From positions 992,001-1,056,000 of the forward strand of contig NZ_BRZA01000001.1 in assembly GCF_026012395.1 (NCBI RefSeq): a stretch of 64,000 nt of DNA. The letters run 5' to 3'. The stretch is from Lysinibacillus piscis (lineage in GTDB: Bacteria; Bacillota; Bacilli; Bacillales_A; Planococcaceae). The position numbers and the translations under genes are program-made. The notes under the pieces are model-generated. The model was not told the DNA's origin, searched no databases, and saw nothing but the letters and a program-made list of their open reading frames with translations. Positions 35,056 through 44,780 of the stretch are shown in pieces (the stretch's first letter is position 1; each line of letters begins with the position of its first letter).

Positions 35056-35925
35056 TTATTTACGACCTTTTTTCAATAAATTAATAACTGCTGACAACCC
35101 CAGCTTTAATGCAATTCCTAAATAAACGAGTAGATTAATTATACCATTATATTTTTTGGCGTAATGTTTTTTATGAAATAGATACATTGCTCTATGAAAT
35201 TCATAAACAATTTTAAATGGCTTTCTTCGACTACTTGCTCCTTTATAATGAATAATCGATGTAGTTGGGTTATAAACAATACGCCAGCCAGCTTCTTTAA
35301 TTCGATAACACCAATCAATATCCTCTCCATACATGAAAAATTCTTCATCTAAGAGACCTACTTGTTCAATAGCCTCTCTTCTAACCATCACAAAAGCACC
35401 AACTAAACAATCAATATCATGTATTTCCTGCATATTCATATAACTTTGATGATAGCTATTGTATTTTGGGCTTTCTGGATATCGCTTCGCTAACCCCATC
35501 ATATAATAAAAAGATGCTTCAGGAGTAGGAAAACCTCGATGACATGCCTTATCCAATGAGCCATCAGGTAAATTAACCTCACAACCAGCTGCACCTACCA
35601 TTTGATGTTGCTCCATATACTCCTTTATTGTAGAAAGCGTATTTTTCTGAACAATGGTATCTGAATTAAGCAACAAAACATACCTACCACTTGATACTTT
35701 AATTGCTTGGTTATTGGCTTTAGAAAATCCAACATTTTCTGTATTCGCAATAACATGTACATCAGGAAAATCACGCTGTAATACCTCTACAGAGCCATCT
35801 GAAGAAGCATTATCTACTACAAAAATTTCATATAAAAAATCCATTTTTGAATCTATTACAGATTGAATACAATCACTTGTTAATTTTTTTGTATTATAAT
35901 TCACAATAACAATGCTTAAATCCAT
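35056..35925 (-). CDS. GT2 glycosyltransferase, rhamnosyltransferase-like
   Basis: 289 residues. GT-A fold of family 2: DLSIVIVNYNTKKLTSDCIQ, FVVDNASSDGS, the metal-binding region VLLLNSDTIV and the EEFFMYGEDIDWCYRIKEAG block typical of WbbL-like rhamnosyltransferases. A C-terminal hydrophobic segment (IINLLVYLGIALKLGLSAVI) suggests membrane association. Next to the rfb genes, dTDP-rhamnose is the likely donor; that is inference. It is separated by 7 bases from the upstream GT2 gene, to which it is related. Confidence 0.87.
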   Translation of the reverse strand: MDLSIVIVNYNTKKLTSDCIQSVIDSKMDFLYEIFVVDNASSDGSVEVLQRDFPDVHVIANTENVGFSKANNQAIKVSSGRYVLLLNSDTIVQKNTLSTIKEYMEQHQMVGAAGCEVNLPDGSLDKACHRGFPTPEASFYYMMGLAKRYPESPKYNSYHQSYMNMQEIHDIDCLVGAFVMVRREAIEQVGLLDEEFFMYGEDIDWCYRIKEAGWRIVYNPTTSIIHYKGASSRRKPFKIVYEFHRAMYLFHKKHYAKKYNGIINLLVYLGIALKLGLSAVINLLKKGRK

Positions 35926-35932
35926 GTTCTAT

Positions 35933-36928
35933 TTACCATATTCCTTTAAAGTATTTATAAATTTGCGCAGAAGGAACCTTTCTCTTTAATTTTATAGACC
36001 TTCTTTTACTTTTTAAAGCTTTGTATTCTTTAAAAAGTAACTTATAAGCACTAAAAAGTTGTGGTTCTTTGAATAACATATAGACTAAGCATAACATCTC
36101 ATAAGCAAAAATAGCAGGGAAATGTAAAAAGAAATACAACAGATTATCATTTTTAATAATATAGTAATGCCTGTTGATATACGAATGTTTACGTGTTCTA
36201 AGCGAAATATGCTTTCTTGATTCATTTCCCTTCCAGCCTCGCTCATGCTGCGCTATGGCTGTAGGAACAAAACAAATCTCCCATCCAGCCAACCTTGCCC
36301 GCCAGCTCACATCTACATCTTCCTTATAAGCAAAGAAGCTTTCATCAAAAAATTGCCCTTCATCCGAAATCATGTCAATCATTTCTCGCTTATAGACTGC
36401 GGCTGCTCCAGAAATGCCAAAAACATCACTAGCTGTATCATATTGTCTTTTATCTACTTCACCACTACCACGGTCAACAGCTCGGCGATTTTTCTTTATA
36501 TCAATGCCTGTGCTATCAATTATTTGTGATTTGAAATCTCTATATAGTTTACCAGTAGCCGCACCTATGTTTTTATGTTGCACCATGTACTCCACAATAT
36601 TTTTAATATAATCTTTCTCTAAAATCACATCTGGATTTAACACTAAGACATAATCTGTATTTGTATAAGTTAAAGCTTGGTTGTGTCCACCTACGAAACC
36701 GTTATTTATCATATTTTGTACGAATTGAACATGTGGATACTTTGTAATAATGTCTTTAATATTATCTTTCGAGTTATTATCCACTATAATGATATTTTCT
36801 ATTGGATATGTTTGTGAACACACCGCATTTAAGCAATTGTTTATATCCTCTGCACTGTTATATGTGACAATTTGAACTGCTATATTAGCCAAATTACCCC
36901 TCAATTCTATGTTATAATACTCTTTCAT
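35933..36928 (-). CDS. GT2 glycosyltransferase, rhamnosyltransferase-like
   Basis: 331 residues with family 2 motifs: ANIAVQIVTYNSAEDINNCL, IIVDNNSKDN, YVLVLNPDVILEKDY and ESFFAYKEDVDVSWRARLAG, then HERGWKGNES. A hydrophobic C-terminal segment (LLYFFLHFPAIFAYEMLCLV) should touch the membrane. The start is uncertain. The ATG at 36928 has only a weak AAGG, whereas a TTG at 36892 is preceded by GAGGGG at the right distance and would give the more usual GT2 beginning (M)ANIAVQIVTYN. It lies just downstream of rfbD, so rhamnose is a likely donor sugar. Confidence 0.86.
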   Translation of the reverse strand: MKEYYNIELRGNLANIAVQIVTYNSAEDINNCLNAVCSQTYPIENIIIVDNNSKDNIKDIITKYPHVQFVQNMINNGFVGGHNQALTYTNTDYVLVLNPDVILEKDYIKNIVEYMVQHKNIGAATGKLYRDFKSQIIDSTGIDIKKNRRAVDRGSGEVDKRQYDTASDVFGISGAAAVYKREMIDMISDEGQFFDESFFAYKEDVDVSWRARLAGWEICFVPTAIAQHERGWKGNESRKHISLRTRKHSYINRHYYIIKNDNLLYFFLHFPAIFAYEMLCLVYMLFKEPQLFSAYKLLFKEYKALKSKRRSIKLKRKVPSAQIYKYFKGIW

Positions 36929-36955
36929 TATAGCCTTATAAACAAAAATAACAAT

Positions 36956-37807
36956 CTATAGGAGATTGTTATTTTTGTTTATATAGTCATATAAAGCATC
37001 TTTCCAGTGTCGTCTTGTAGTAAATCCATTCATTTGTAATGATAAATCCCCTAATACCGAATAAGCAGGACGCTTTGCAGGTCGGGGGAATTGGTCTGAT
37101 GTTAATGGATTAACGACAACGCCTTTATTAGCCAATTTGAATATCTCTTGAGCAAACTCATACCATGAACAAGTTCCACTATTTGTACAATGATAAATGC
37201 CATACTTTTCAGTTTGCACTAGCTCTATTAAAAACTCTGCTAAATCCACTGCATAAGTAGGTGAGCCAATTTGGTCATGAACAACGCCTAGCTCTGTTTT
37301 TTCCTCTGCTAATTTTAGCATTGTTTTCACAAAGTTTGGTCCATATTCTCCATAAACCCATGCTGTACGCACAATAAAGTATTTCGTGTTAAGTGTTTGT
37401 GTTAAAAACTCACCTGTATACTTTGATTGGCCATATACTCCTAAAGGGTCTACCGTCATATATTCACCGTATGGAGATGTTGCTTGTCCATTAAATACAT
37501 AGTCGGTGCTAATATAGCAAATTTTCGCCCCAACTTTTTCAGCTGCCACAGCTAAATTACGCTGTCCTACAGCATTTACTTGAAAAGCTAGCTCTTCATT
37601 TGTTTCAGCACCATCAACATTTGTATAGGCAGCTGCATTAATAATAATATGTGGTTGAATATCATGACATATACTATTTACTTGCTCATTATTTGTAATA
37701 TCCAGCTCTGTTTTAGTAAAAGTAAATAATTCATGCTTACTATTAACTAATTGTTTGACCAATTCTTGCCCTAGCTGCCCATTAGCACCTGTCACCATAA
37801 TTTTCAT
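36956..37807 (-). CDS. rfbD: dTDP-4-dehydrorhamnose reductase
   Basis: 283 residues with the RmlD pattern: MKIMVTGANGQLGQELVKQL, NAAAYTNVDGAETNEELAFQ, ICYISTDYVFNG and VYGQSKYTGE, carrying the YxxxK catalytic pair. It performs the last step to dTDP-L-rhamnose, reducing the 4-keto group with NAD(P)H. The start overlaps the rfbB stop by one base (TAATG). The four rhamnose genes occur in the order A-C-B-D in the direction of transcription. Confidence 0.94.
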   Translation of the reverse strand: MKIMVTGANGQLGQELVKQLVNSKHELFTFTKTELDITNNEQVNSICHDIQPHIIINAAAYTNVDGAETNEELAFQVNAVGQRNLAVAAEKVGAKICYISTDYVFNGQATSPYGEYMTVDPLGVYGQSKYTGEFLTQTLNTKYFIVRTAWVYGEYGPNFVKTMLKLAEEKTELGVVHDQIGSPTYAVDLAEFLIELVQTEKYGIYHCTNSGTCSWYEFAQEIFKLANKGVVVNPLTSDQFPRPAKRPAYSVLGDLSLQMNGFTTRRHWKDALYDYINKNNNLL

Positions 37808-38826
37808 TATAGCTTACCACCATATTGCTCTACATAATAGTTTTTGTAATCACCTGAAATGATGTTTTCCCACCATTCTTTATTCTCTAAATACCATTGC
37901 ACTGTTTCTTGTAAGCCTGTTTCAAATGTATATTTTGGCTCCCAGCCCAACTCTTGTTGAAGTTTAGTAGGGTCAATCGCATAACGTCTGTCATGTCCTA
38001 AACGATCCTCTACATATTGAATTAATGATTCAGGTTTACCAAGTTGTTTTAAAATCTCCTTCACAACTTCCACATTCGTCTTTTCATTATGTCCACCAAC
38101 ATTGTAAACTTCACCATCTACACCTTTGTGTAAAACTAAATCAATCGCACGGCAATGATCAAGCACATGCAACCAATCACGGACATTTTTCCCGTCGCCA
38201 TAAACAGGAAGCTGTTTATCATTCAATGCATTAATAATCATTAAAGGAATTAATTTTTCAGGGAAATGGAATGGACCATAATTATTTGAACAACGTGTAA
38301 TATTGACTGGTAAACCAAACGTTTCATGATAAGCAAGCACTAACAAGTCTGCCCCAGCCTTACTCGCACTATATGGGCTATTAGGTGACAATGACGTTTG
38401 CTCAGTAAAATAGCCATCTTCTCCTAACGAACCATATACTTCATCCGTTGATACTTGTAAATATTTCTTCACATTATATTTCTTCGCTACATCTAATAAT
38501 ACTTGTGTCCCTTGAATATTCGTTTGCACAAAAATTCCTGGATTTGTAATACTGCGGTCAACATGTGATTCAGCAGCAAAGTTAATCACCGCATCAACAC
38601 CATCAGCAATTAATTGATCCATTGCCTCCACATTTGTAATATCTGCTTTGACAAACTGATAATTTGATTTACCTTCTGATGGCTTTAAGTTCTCTAAATT
38701 CCCTGCATAGGTTAAAGCATCAACATTGACAATGGTATACTCAGGGTATTTTTCAACCATGTAATTAACAAAGTTACTACCAATAAACCCTGCGCCACCC
38801 GTTACTAAAATTTTCATTTTTATCAT
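37807..38826 (-). CDS. rfbB: dTDP-glucose 4,6-dehydratase
   Basis: 339 residues. The NAD site is KILVTGGAGFIGSNFVNYMV. VINFAAESHVDRSI, STDEVYGSLGEDGYFTEQT and SPYSASKAGADLLV are diagnostic of RmlB, including the catalytic DE pair after ST. It makes dTDP-4-keto-6-deoxyglucose. The frame starts at an ATG overlapping the rfbC stop (ATGA); a second ATG three codons later, at 38817, is equally possible. It is directly followed by rfbD. Confidence 0.95.
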   Translation of the reverse strand: MIKMKILVTGGAGFIGSNFVNYMVEKYPEYTIVNVDALTYAGNLENLKPSEGKSNYQFVKADITNVEAMDQLIADGVDAVINFAAESHVDRSITNPGIFVQTNIQGTQVLLDVAKKYNVKKYLQVSTDEVYGSLGEDGYFTEQTSLSPNSPYSASKAGADLLVLAYHETFGLPVNITRCSNNYGPFHFPEKLIPLMIINALNDKQLPVYGDGKNVRDWLHVLDHCRAIDLVLHKGVDGEVYNVGGHNEKTNVEVVKEILKQLGKPESLIQYVEDRLGHDRRYAIDPTKLQQELGWEPKYTFETGLQETVQWYLENKEWWENIISGDYKNYYVEQYGGKL

Positions 38827-39386
38827 TCCTCACCTTTATAAAGAAATTGGCTCTCTAAATTCTTTAAATTCGGATACTGTGTATCCTTATCAGAGAGTAT
38901 TGGTTTTGTTACAGGCCAATTGATATTTAAATCTGGATCATTCCAAGCAATCCCTCTATCATGTTCTGGTGAATAATAATTATCTACCTTATAAAGAAAC
39001 TCCGTATTTTCAACTAATGTACAATAACCATGTGCAAAGCCTTTTGGTACTAGTAATTGTCTTTTATTATCTTCACTCAAAATAAAGCCTTCCCATTGCC
39101 CGTAAGTAGGAGATCCTTCACGTATATCGACAATTACATCATATACTGCCCCTCTTATCACACGTACTAACTTCGTTTGAGCAAATGGTTCTAATTGATA
39201 ATGTAATCCCCTTAGTACACCACTTTCTTTAGATAAAGCATGGTTATCTTGTACAAAATTAAAGGAGAAGCCCTGTGCTTCTAATAATTGTGCATTAAAA
39301 GTTTCCATAAAGAAGCCTCGATGATCGCCAAACACCTTTGGCTCCAAAATAAAGGCATCTTTTAGTTTCGTTTTAATAATATTCAC
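38823..39386 (-). CDS. rfbC: dTDP-4-dehydrorhamnose 3,5-epimerase
   Basis: 187 residues, a typical RmlC cupin: FILEPKVFGDHRGFFMETFN, QDNHALSKESGVLRGLHYQL with the catalytic histidine, KLVRVIRGAVYDVIVDIR, LLVPKGFAHGYCTL and the tyrosine-rich YKVDNYYSPEHDRGI. It carries out the double epimerisation in dTDP-rhamnose synthesis. The start codon is GTG, with GGGG about 10 bases upstream. It lies 13 bases after rfbA and overlaps rfbB. Confidence 0.94.
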   Translation of the reverse strand: MNIIKTKLKDAFILEPKVFGDHRGFFMETFNAQLLEAQGFSFNFVQDNHALSKESGVLRGLHYQLEPFAQTKLVRVIRGAVYDVIVDIREGSPTYGQWEGFILSEDNKRQLLVPKGFAHGYCTLVENTEFLYKVDNYYSPEHDRGIAWNDPDLNINWPVTKPILSDKDTQYPNLKNLESQFLYKGEE

Positions 39387-39399
39387 TATATAGAACCCC

Positions 39400-40272
39400 T
39401 TATAGTTTTTTATTTGCCAATTTAATCAAATATTGACCGTAACCGTTCTTCTTTAATGGCTCTGCAAGCTTTAATAATTGCTCCTTTGAAATATAACCTT
39501 TGCGGAAAGCAATTTCTTCTAAACAGGCAACTTTTAGGCTTTGACGTCTTTCAATTGTTTCAATAAAGGCAGAAGCCTCTAAAAGCGATTCATGTGTGCC
39601 AGTATCAAGCCATGCAAAACCTCGTCCTAATAACTCGACATGCAAATTTCCAGCTTCTAAATAGGCTTTATTAACATCTGTAATTTCTAGTTCTCCACGT
39701 GAGGAAGGCTTAATTGATTTGGCAATTTCAATAACATTATTATCATAAAAATATAAACCTGTGACAGCATAACTAGATTTAGGTTCTAAAGGTTTTTCTT
39801 CAATTGATATGGCTTTCCCATTTTCATCGAATTCTACTACACCAAAACGTTCAGGGTCGTTTACATTATAGCCAAAAACAGTTGCTCCATTTTCTCTTGA
39901 GGCAGCTCTCTCTAGCATTGAAGTAAATTTATGACCATAGAAGATATTATCCCCTAAGATTAATGCTACTGAATCTTCCCCTATAAATTCTTCACCTATA
40001 ATAAAGGCTTGGGCTAAGCCATCTGGTGAAGGTTGTATTGCATACTTTAAACAAATACCCAGATCTTGCCCATCACCTAATAATTGTTCAAAACGTGGTG
40101 TATCTTCAGGTGTCGAAATAATAAGTATTTCGTTAATTCCCGCCAACATTAATACAGATAAAGGGTAATATATCATTGGTTTATCATAGATTGGTAATAA
40201 TTGTTTTGATACTGAGCGAGTTAGCGGGTATAAACGTGTACCACTGCCTCCTGCTAAAATAATACCTTTCAT
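39400..40272 (-). CDS. rfbA: Glucose-1-phosphate thymidylyltransferase
   Basis: 290 residues. [20 protein letters not shown] is the nucleotide-binding start; [31 protein letters not shown] and [19 protein letters not shown] are RmlA hallmarks. It makes dTDP-glucose from glucose-1-P and dTTP, the entry step to rhamnose. The second of two adjacent ATG codons is used because it gives a better distance (7 bases) to GGAG. The preceding gene, a small transporter, ends 14 bases upstream. Confidence 0.94.
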   Translation of the reverse strand: MKGIILAGGSGTRLYPLTRSVSKQLLPIYDKPMIYYPLSVLMLAGINEILIISTPEDTPRFEQLLGDGQDLGICLKYAIQPSPDGLAQAFIIGEEFIGEDSVALILGDNIFYGHKFTSMLERAASRENGATVFGYNVNDPERFGVVEFDENGKAISIEEKPLEPKSSYAVTGLYFYDNNVIEIAKSIKPSSRGELEITDVNKAYLEAGNLHVELLGRGFAWLDTGTHESLLEASAFIETIERRQSLKVACLEEIAFRKGYISKEQLLKLAEPLKKNGYGQYLIKLANKKL

Positions 40273-40285
40273 CATGAAACTCCTT

Positions 40286-40627
40286 TTATTTTGTAATTAG
40301 ATATACGCCAAAGAGAATAACCCCTACCCCTACCCATCTTGTAATAGGTATAACTTCTTTGAATATAATTACTGCAATAAGCAATGCAATAATATATGCT
40401 ACACTTTGTAAAGGATATATTAAACTAAGTGGGAGTTTTGACAACAAATATAACCAAATAACAGTAGCAATTACATATAAAATGCCACCTCCAATAATCC
40501 ATGGAGATAAAATAGCATTAATAATAGATTTTACTCCTGTTATTTCTATCTTTTCTGCACCGATTTTCCATAGAGTTTGTCCAGCTACTAATAACAAAAC
40601 ATTTGAAATAAATAAGATAATATTCAT
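40286..40627 (-). CDS. Small four-helix membrane protein, SMR/EamA-like
   Basis: 113 residues with four membrane helices ([20 protein letters not shown]; the next from [54 protein letters not shown]). It belongs to the small multidrug resistance/DMT type, in which ArnE/ArnF-like members flip undecaprenyl-phosphate-linked sugars. The downstream-facing [13 protein letters not shown] fits that group. It is next to a DUF2304-like gene and a polyprenyl-phosphate glycosyltransferase, so flipping of a lipid-phosphate sugar to the outer face is the best guess. Ribosome site AGGA is rather distant (about 14 bases). Confidence 0.75.
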   Translation of the reverse strand: MNIILFISNVLLLVAGQTLWKIGAEKIEITGVKSIINAILSPWIIGGGILYVIATVIWLYLLSKLPLSLIYPLQSVAYIIALLIAVIIFKEVIPITRWVGVGVILFGVYLITK

Positions 40628-40631
40628 ATAG

Positions 40632-40997
40632 TTATTCTTTTCCTATATTTTTTTTGTAAGATTCAAATTCGTATCTTAAAATTCCTAATTCTTGAGAAAT
40701 ATTCTTTATTTTATTTGATGCTCTAGATAAGGCAATCGTTAAACTAAATATAATCGCTAATATTAAAAGTATTGCCAATAAAAATAAGGCATTAGTAGGT
40801 GTTTCAATACTTAATATATTTGCAGTCTTAGATAAAAGCTGTGGAAATATTACAAGCAATAAGGCTGTCATAGTTAACAAAATCCATAATAAGGCATATT
40901 TTAAATCTAATTTATACCTGGTAATCATTCTTGTTAACTGAACTATTGCCAATAAAATGAATAATAAAAGTATTATTTGTAATTTTAACGGTATCAT
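40632..40997 (-). CDS. DUF2304-like small membrane protein
   Basis: 121 residues. Three membrane helices (IILLLFILLAIVQLTRMITR, YALLWILLTMTALLLVIFPQ, ALFLLAILLILAIIFSLTIA) and a charged helical tail (ISQELGILRYEFESYKKN). The R..YKLDLKYALLWI segment is typical of DUF2304. Members nearly always sit beside GT2 dolichol-phosphate-type transferases and probably assist them; the biochemical role is not known to me. It lies 10 bases downstream of such a GT2 gene and 4 bases upstream of the SMR-like gene. Confidence 0.78.
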   Translation of the reverse strand: MIPLKLQIILLLFILLAIVQLTRMITRYKLDLKYALLWILLTMTALLLVIFPQLLSKTANILSIETPTNALFLLAILLILAIIFSLTIALSRASNKIKNISQELGILRYEFESYKKNIGKE

Positions 40998-41007
40998 AAT
41001 ATCTCAC

Positions 41008-41712
41008 CTAAAATGATTCTTTTCTTATTTTATCAAAAAGTATTGCCAATGAAACTTTAATCATATAGTAAATAGAACGATGAAGATTTATAGATGATTC
41101 TCCCCCTATCCTTTCGTTCATAATTACTGGTATCTCTAAAACTGTTAGTCCTTTTCTTTTTATATACATAATAGATTCTGGTTCCGGATAGTCTTTGGGA
41201 TAGTTTGATGAAAATAATTGAATTATCTCCTTATTACATGCTCTATATCCAGATGTTGGATCTGTTATTTTTAAACCTGTCAATGTATTTATTAAATATT
41301 TTAAATACCAAATACCCATTCTTCTCACACTAGATGATTGAAAGCCTAAATGTTCAATATACCTGGATCCTATAACCATTGTTGAATGACCTTGTATGAT
41401 AGGTTCTATTAATTTTTCAATATATTCTGGATTATGTTGTCCATCCCCATCAACCTGAATTGCAATATCATAATTATGCATTGCTGCAAACTTATAACCA
41501 GTTTGAACAGCTCCACCAATACCTAAATTACAGGGTAAATCGATTACATTTACTCCTTCTCGTTTGCATACAAGGGAAGTTTCGTCTGTAGACTGATCAT
41601 TAATGACTAGAATATCTAAGTTATTTTCATTATCGTATTTCTTTATTTTTTTGATTAAATCTCCTAAATTTTCTTCTTCGTTAAATGCTGGAATAATAAT
41701 TAATATTTTCAT
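41008..41712 (-). CDS. GT2 polyprenyl-phosphate glycosyltransferase (DPM/GtrB-like)
   Basis: 234 residues, starting at the ATG of MKILIIIPAFNEEENLGDLI, with GGAGGGG four bases upstream; the longer frame has no such site. ILVINDQSTDETS, GIGGAVQTGYKFA, IAIQVDGDGQHNPEYI (DxD metal site) and MVIGSRY are the dolichol-phosphate-mannose synthase type blocks. No extra C-terminal helices, so it relies on partners at the membrane. It should move a sugar from a nucleotide to undecaprenyl phosphate, giving the donor for the GT-C enzyme upstream. Confidence 0.88.
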   Translation of the reverse strand: MKILIIIPAFNEEENLGDLIKKIKKYDNENNLDILVINDQSTDETSLVCKREGVNVIDLPCNLGIGGAVQTGYKFAAMHNYDIAIQVDGDGQHNPEYIEKLIEPIIQGHSTMVIGSRYIEHLGFQSSSVRRMGIWYLKYLINTLTGLKITDPTSGYRACNKEIIQLFSSNYPKDYPEPESIMYIKRKGLTVLEIPVIMNERIGGESSINLHRSIYYMIKVSLAILFDKIRKESF

Positions 41713-41918
41713 ATTCCCCTCCAAAAACTGACATACCAAACAATTTCAGAACTTAAATATCAAAAAAATTCTTGACTAGTACATATTTTTATGAATTAGA
41801 GATAAATAGCGAGTTTTACCCAAAAATCGTTATCATATGCAGATGCAATTTTGATATTATTCTAATTTTCGAATGTTAAAAAATATATTAATATATTTTT
41901 ACTAAATAAAATACAAAA

Positions 41919-42890
41919 TCATACTTTACTTTCATTACTAACAAATTTATTAATAAATTCAATAATTTTCGAAAGCAGATATGCAACTATAATTATCATA
42001 ACTATATAATCTAGTATTCTAATCCATAAAATATCTGAAACGCTAGGTATTCCATAACCAAATAAAAACTTACCTTCAATTAAATACAATTCGTATGATA
42101 TAGTTCCGATAAAAGTAAGTATTTTTGACTTACATTTGGTGATTATTAATAACGAGCATATACCAAAAGTCAACAAAATACTACTCATTGATAAAACTCC
42201 ATAAAACGTTAAGTCAAAAACTTTAAAAATATAATCTAAGAATAATCGCAAACATATTATTGTTATTAATATTAATAGTATATTTAGGTGCTTGACTTTA
42301 ACTTTATATTTATTCAATATCGCAAATACATACGCAATACCTACTCCAATAGGAAATGCAAACGTGTAAAAATTCCAATCAAATATTACAGTAAATTTTG
42401 TAATATACAATGTTAACGAGAATGAAATAATAATTAAAACTTTTAGTATATCTTTAATTGGGGTTATAAATATGATAAAGAACACTGTATACCACATAAA
42501 AATATAAGTTATATACCACATAGTGGGATCAACAGGATAGTTAAAATTTAACCCAAATACTACTTTTAACGCCTGAATAAATCCATAGTCCACATTAAAA
42601 ATTATCTTATCAATAATAATCCACATAAGCGTAACAATTATATAAGGAATAACAACCTTAGAAAATCTCTTGTTTAAGAAATTGAAGTGAATACCATTTT
42701 TCAAATATGATTGTGTTAAACCATATCCAGATAAAATCATGAAAATAGTTACTCCCCAAACTCCAGCATAATCAAATTTGTCAGATGGCACTTTAATAAT
42801 ATCTAACAAACATAAGTGTCCAAAAATCACAAAAATTATTCCAATACCTTTTAATTGATTTGTAACATCTTTATTTATTCTATATTCCAT
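41919..42890 (-). CDS. Acyltransferase family 3 membrane protein
   Basis: 323 residues with about ten membrane helices. The N-terminal block QLKGIGIIFVIFGHLCLLD carries the conserved histidine, and WGVTIFMILSGYGLTQSYLK follows, as in OafA/WecH-type O-acyltransferases. MWYITYIFMWYTVFFIIF is a further conserved region. It would acetylate the growing glycan at the membrane. AGGAG stands 7 bases before the ATG. Gaps of about 120 and 206 bases flank it, larger than elsewhere in the cluster, and its codons are more AT-rich, so it may be a later insertion. Confidence 0.82.
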   Translation of the reverse strand: MEYRINKDVTNQLKGIGIIFVIFGHLCLLDIIKVPSDKFDYAGVWGVTIFMILSGYGLTQSYLKNGIHFNFLNKRFSKVVIPYIIVTLMWIIIDKIIFNVDYGFIQALKVVFGLNFNYPVDPTMWYITYIFMWYTVFFIIFITPIKDILKVLIIISFSLTLYITKFTVIFDWNFYTFAFPIGVGIAYVFAILNKYKVKVKHLNILLILITIICLRLFLDYIFKVFDLTFYGVLSMSSILLTFGICSLLIITKCKSKILTFIGTISYELYLIEGKFLFGYGIPSVSDILWIRILDYIVMIIIVAYLLSKIIEFINKFVSNESKV

Positions 42891-43010
42891 ACAAATTCTC
42901 CTACCACAATTAATTTTATGACTATAGAATCAAACTATATTCTGCAATTAACTCACACTCTAAACCCTTAAAGAGAATTTTTTATTTACAAACACAAACT
43001 TTTTATTGCA

Positions 43011-44780
43011 TCAGTTTTTTTCATTTAGTCGAAATATGATGGTACTTGAATCTTCATAAACTTTCGCGAAATAAATATTATAATCCAACAAACTATTCTG
43101 CTCCTCTGTTAGTCGACCTTTATTTATTAAAAAATAATTTACATTTAATGATTTTAAATGCTCATGGATTTTCTGTTCGTCATATAACAATCCTAGTGTA
43201 GTAGAGTACCTCGCAATACCAAACCAATCTCCTATAGATTTTCCATTTGCATAGTAATACATATTTTCATTCAATAATCCATAAGTTTTTCCATTTAATT
43301 TTTGACTATATATAGTTCCATCATATGTAGCTAACTTTCCTCTTAAATACTCTGTTTCTTTTATAGTTGTGAGTGGGGGAAATCCCTCATTTTGTACTTT
43401 CGTGTTTATATATTTTATAGGTGTTATACTTAAACCTATAATTAATAGTACAAGTATTACATTTTTCATTCTTCTTTCTTGAATTTGATTTATTAAGTGG
43501 ATAAAGCCTATACTACAAACTAGCAATAAAACTGGAAGAATTGGAGCATAGTATCTTGGTAGGTTAATAGATAAAAACCAAGTTATTGTATATAAAATGA
43601 TAAATAACAATAAAAATATTTGGCTTTTTTTCTTTTTCATAACTATAAAAAGAAGAAATCCAATCCACACAATGACGTTCAATGCAATAACTTCATAATT
43701 ATCTATACTCAACATCTTAGGTATTTTCAAAAAATTAATAAAATTCTTCTCTACACCATTTGCTGTAAAATCACCAAATTGGCCTGTATAATCATCTTCA
43801 TTCCAAATATCCCCTGTACCAAAAACACTACTCATGAATGGCCACACAGGATTGCCTGTATAAATAAGTGTTCTAATATACCAAGGGATACAAATTACTG
43901 AAACAGTTGCAATAAATTTAAATAAATTTTTATATTCAATTTTATATAGAAATATTGCTAAAATGAATAATATACCTGCTATCACACAAATTATTAATGC
44001 TGTATATTTCACCCCTGCTGCTATACCAAAAAAAGTAGCAGACAAGTATAATATATACATATTACCTGTTTCGAAATATTCAACTACTAAAATTATAGCT
44101 GCAGTTACAAATGTTGCTAATAATATATCAACATAACTAACTGAACTCAAAAAAATTAATATTTGGCTAGATATCATTACTATGAAACTAAATATACTTA
44201 AAATAATTGATGCAGTTCTTTTATGTATATACCCATATATTCCTATACATAATGTAAATAAACTAATACTTGATATTATTTGTGATGTTTTCACACCAAA
44301 AATCATGCCAAAAGTAAATAGCATTTCTGCGTTAAATGGAAAATATGGATATCTTAAAAATTCATTCCCACTTAAATTTCCTATTTTTAATAGAGATTGA
44401 GCAATAGGTAAATGATAACTGATATCATCCCAATGTGTAGGTGGGTACAAAGTTAAACTTAATATAGGTATAAACATAATAAATAATAAAATAACGTTGA
44501 AATAAATTTTCTTACTATATTTAAAATATTTAATACCAAAAAAGCCAAAGAACAATAAATATACAAGTGGTTTATATACTATCCCAAATATACTCAAAAA
44601 AGTCATATAAAATATAACAATCGTCATACCCGTTAATACCGATATAAATACATCAAAATATAAAGAAAAGTTATTTACGACTAATTTTTCTCTAATTATG
44701 ATTTTGCCTATACTTAAAAATAACAGAAACATCAGTATCGCATAAAAAAAGTGTGTTGCTACATTAAATATCTCTTCCAT
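43011..44780 (-). CDS. GT-C type membrane glycosyltransferase
   Basis: 589 residues with about 11-12 membrane helices followed by a soluble C-terminal part of about 120 residues. The first large loop holds LTLYPPTHWDDISYHLPIAQ, with the acidic pair typical of GT-C active sites that use lipid-phosphate sugars (ArnT/PMT-like). Later IAAGVKYTALIICVIAGILF and WYIRTLIYTGNPVWPF recall the GT39/GT83 pattern. It should add a sugar from undecaprenyl phosphate outside the membrane, matching the GT2/DUF2304/SMR genes downstream. AAAGGGAG precedes the ATG. A 248-base gap lies upstream and may hold an internal promoter. Confidence 0.78.
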   Translation of the reverse strand: MEEIFNVATHFFYAILMFLLFLSIGKIIIREKLVVNNFSLYFDVFISVLTGMTIVIFYMTFLSIFGIVYKPLVYLLFFGFFGIKYFKYSKKIYFNVILLFIMFIPILSLTLYPPTHWDDISYHLPIAQSLLKIGNLSGNEFLRYPYFPFNAEMLFTFGMIFGVKTSQIISSISLFTLCIGIYGYIHKRTASIILSIFSFIVMISSQILIFLSSVSYVDILLATFVTAAIILVVEYFETGNMYILYLSATFFGIAAGVKYTALIICVIAGILFILAIFLYKIEYKNLFKFIATVSVICIPWYIRTLIYTGNPVWPFMSSVFGTGDIWNEDDYTGQFGDFTANGVEKNFINFLKIPKMLSIDNYEVIALNVIVWIGFLLFIVMKKKKSQIFLLLFIILYTITWFLSINLPRYYAPILPVLLLVCSIGFIHLINQIQERRMKNVILVLLIIGLSITPIKYINTKVQNEGFPPLTTIKETEYLRGKLATYDGTIYSQKLNGKTYGLLNENMYYYANGKSIGDWFGIARYSTTLGLLYDEQKIHEHLKSLNVNYFLINKGRLTEEQNSLLDYNIYFAKVYEDSSTIIFRLNEKN

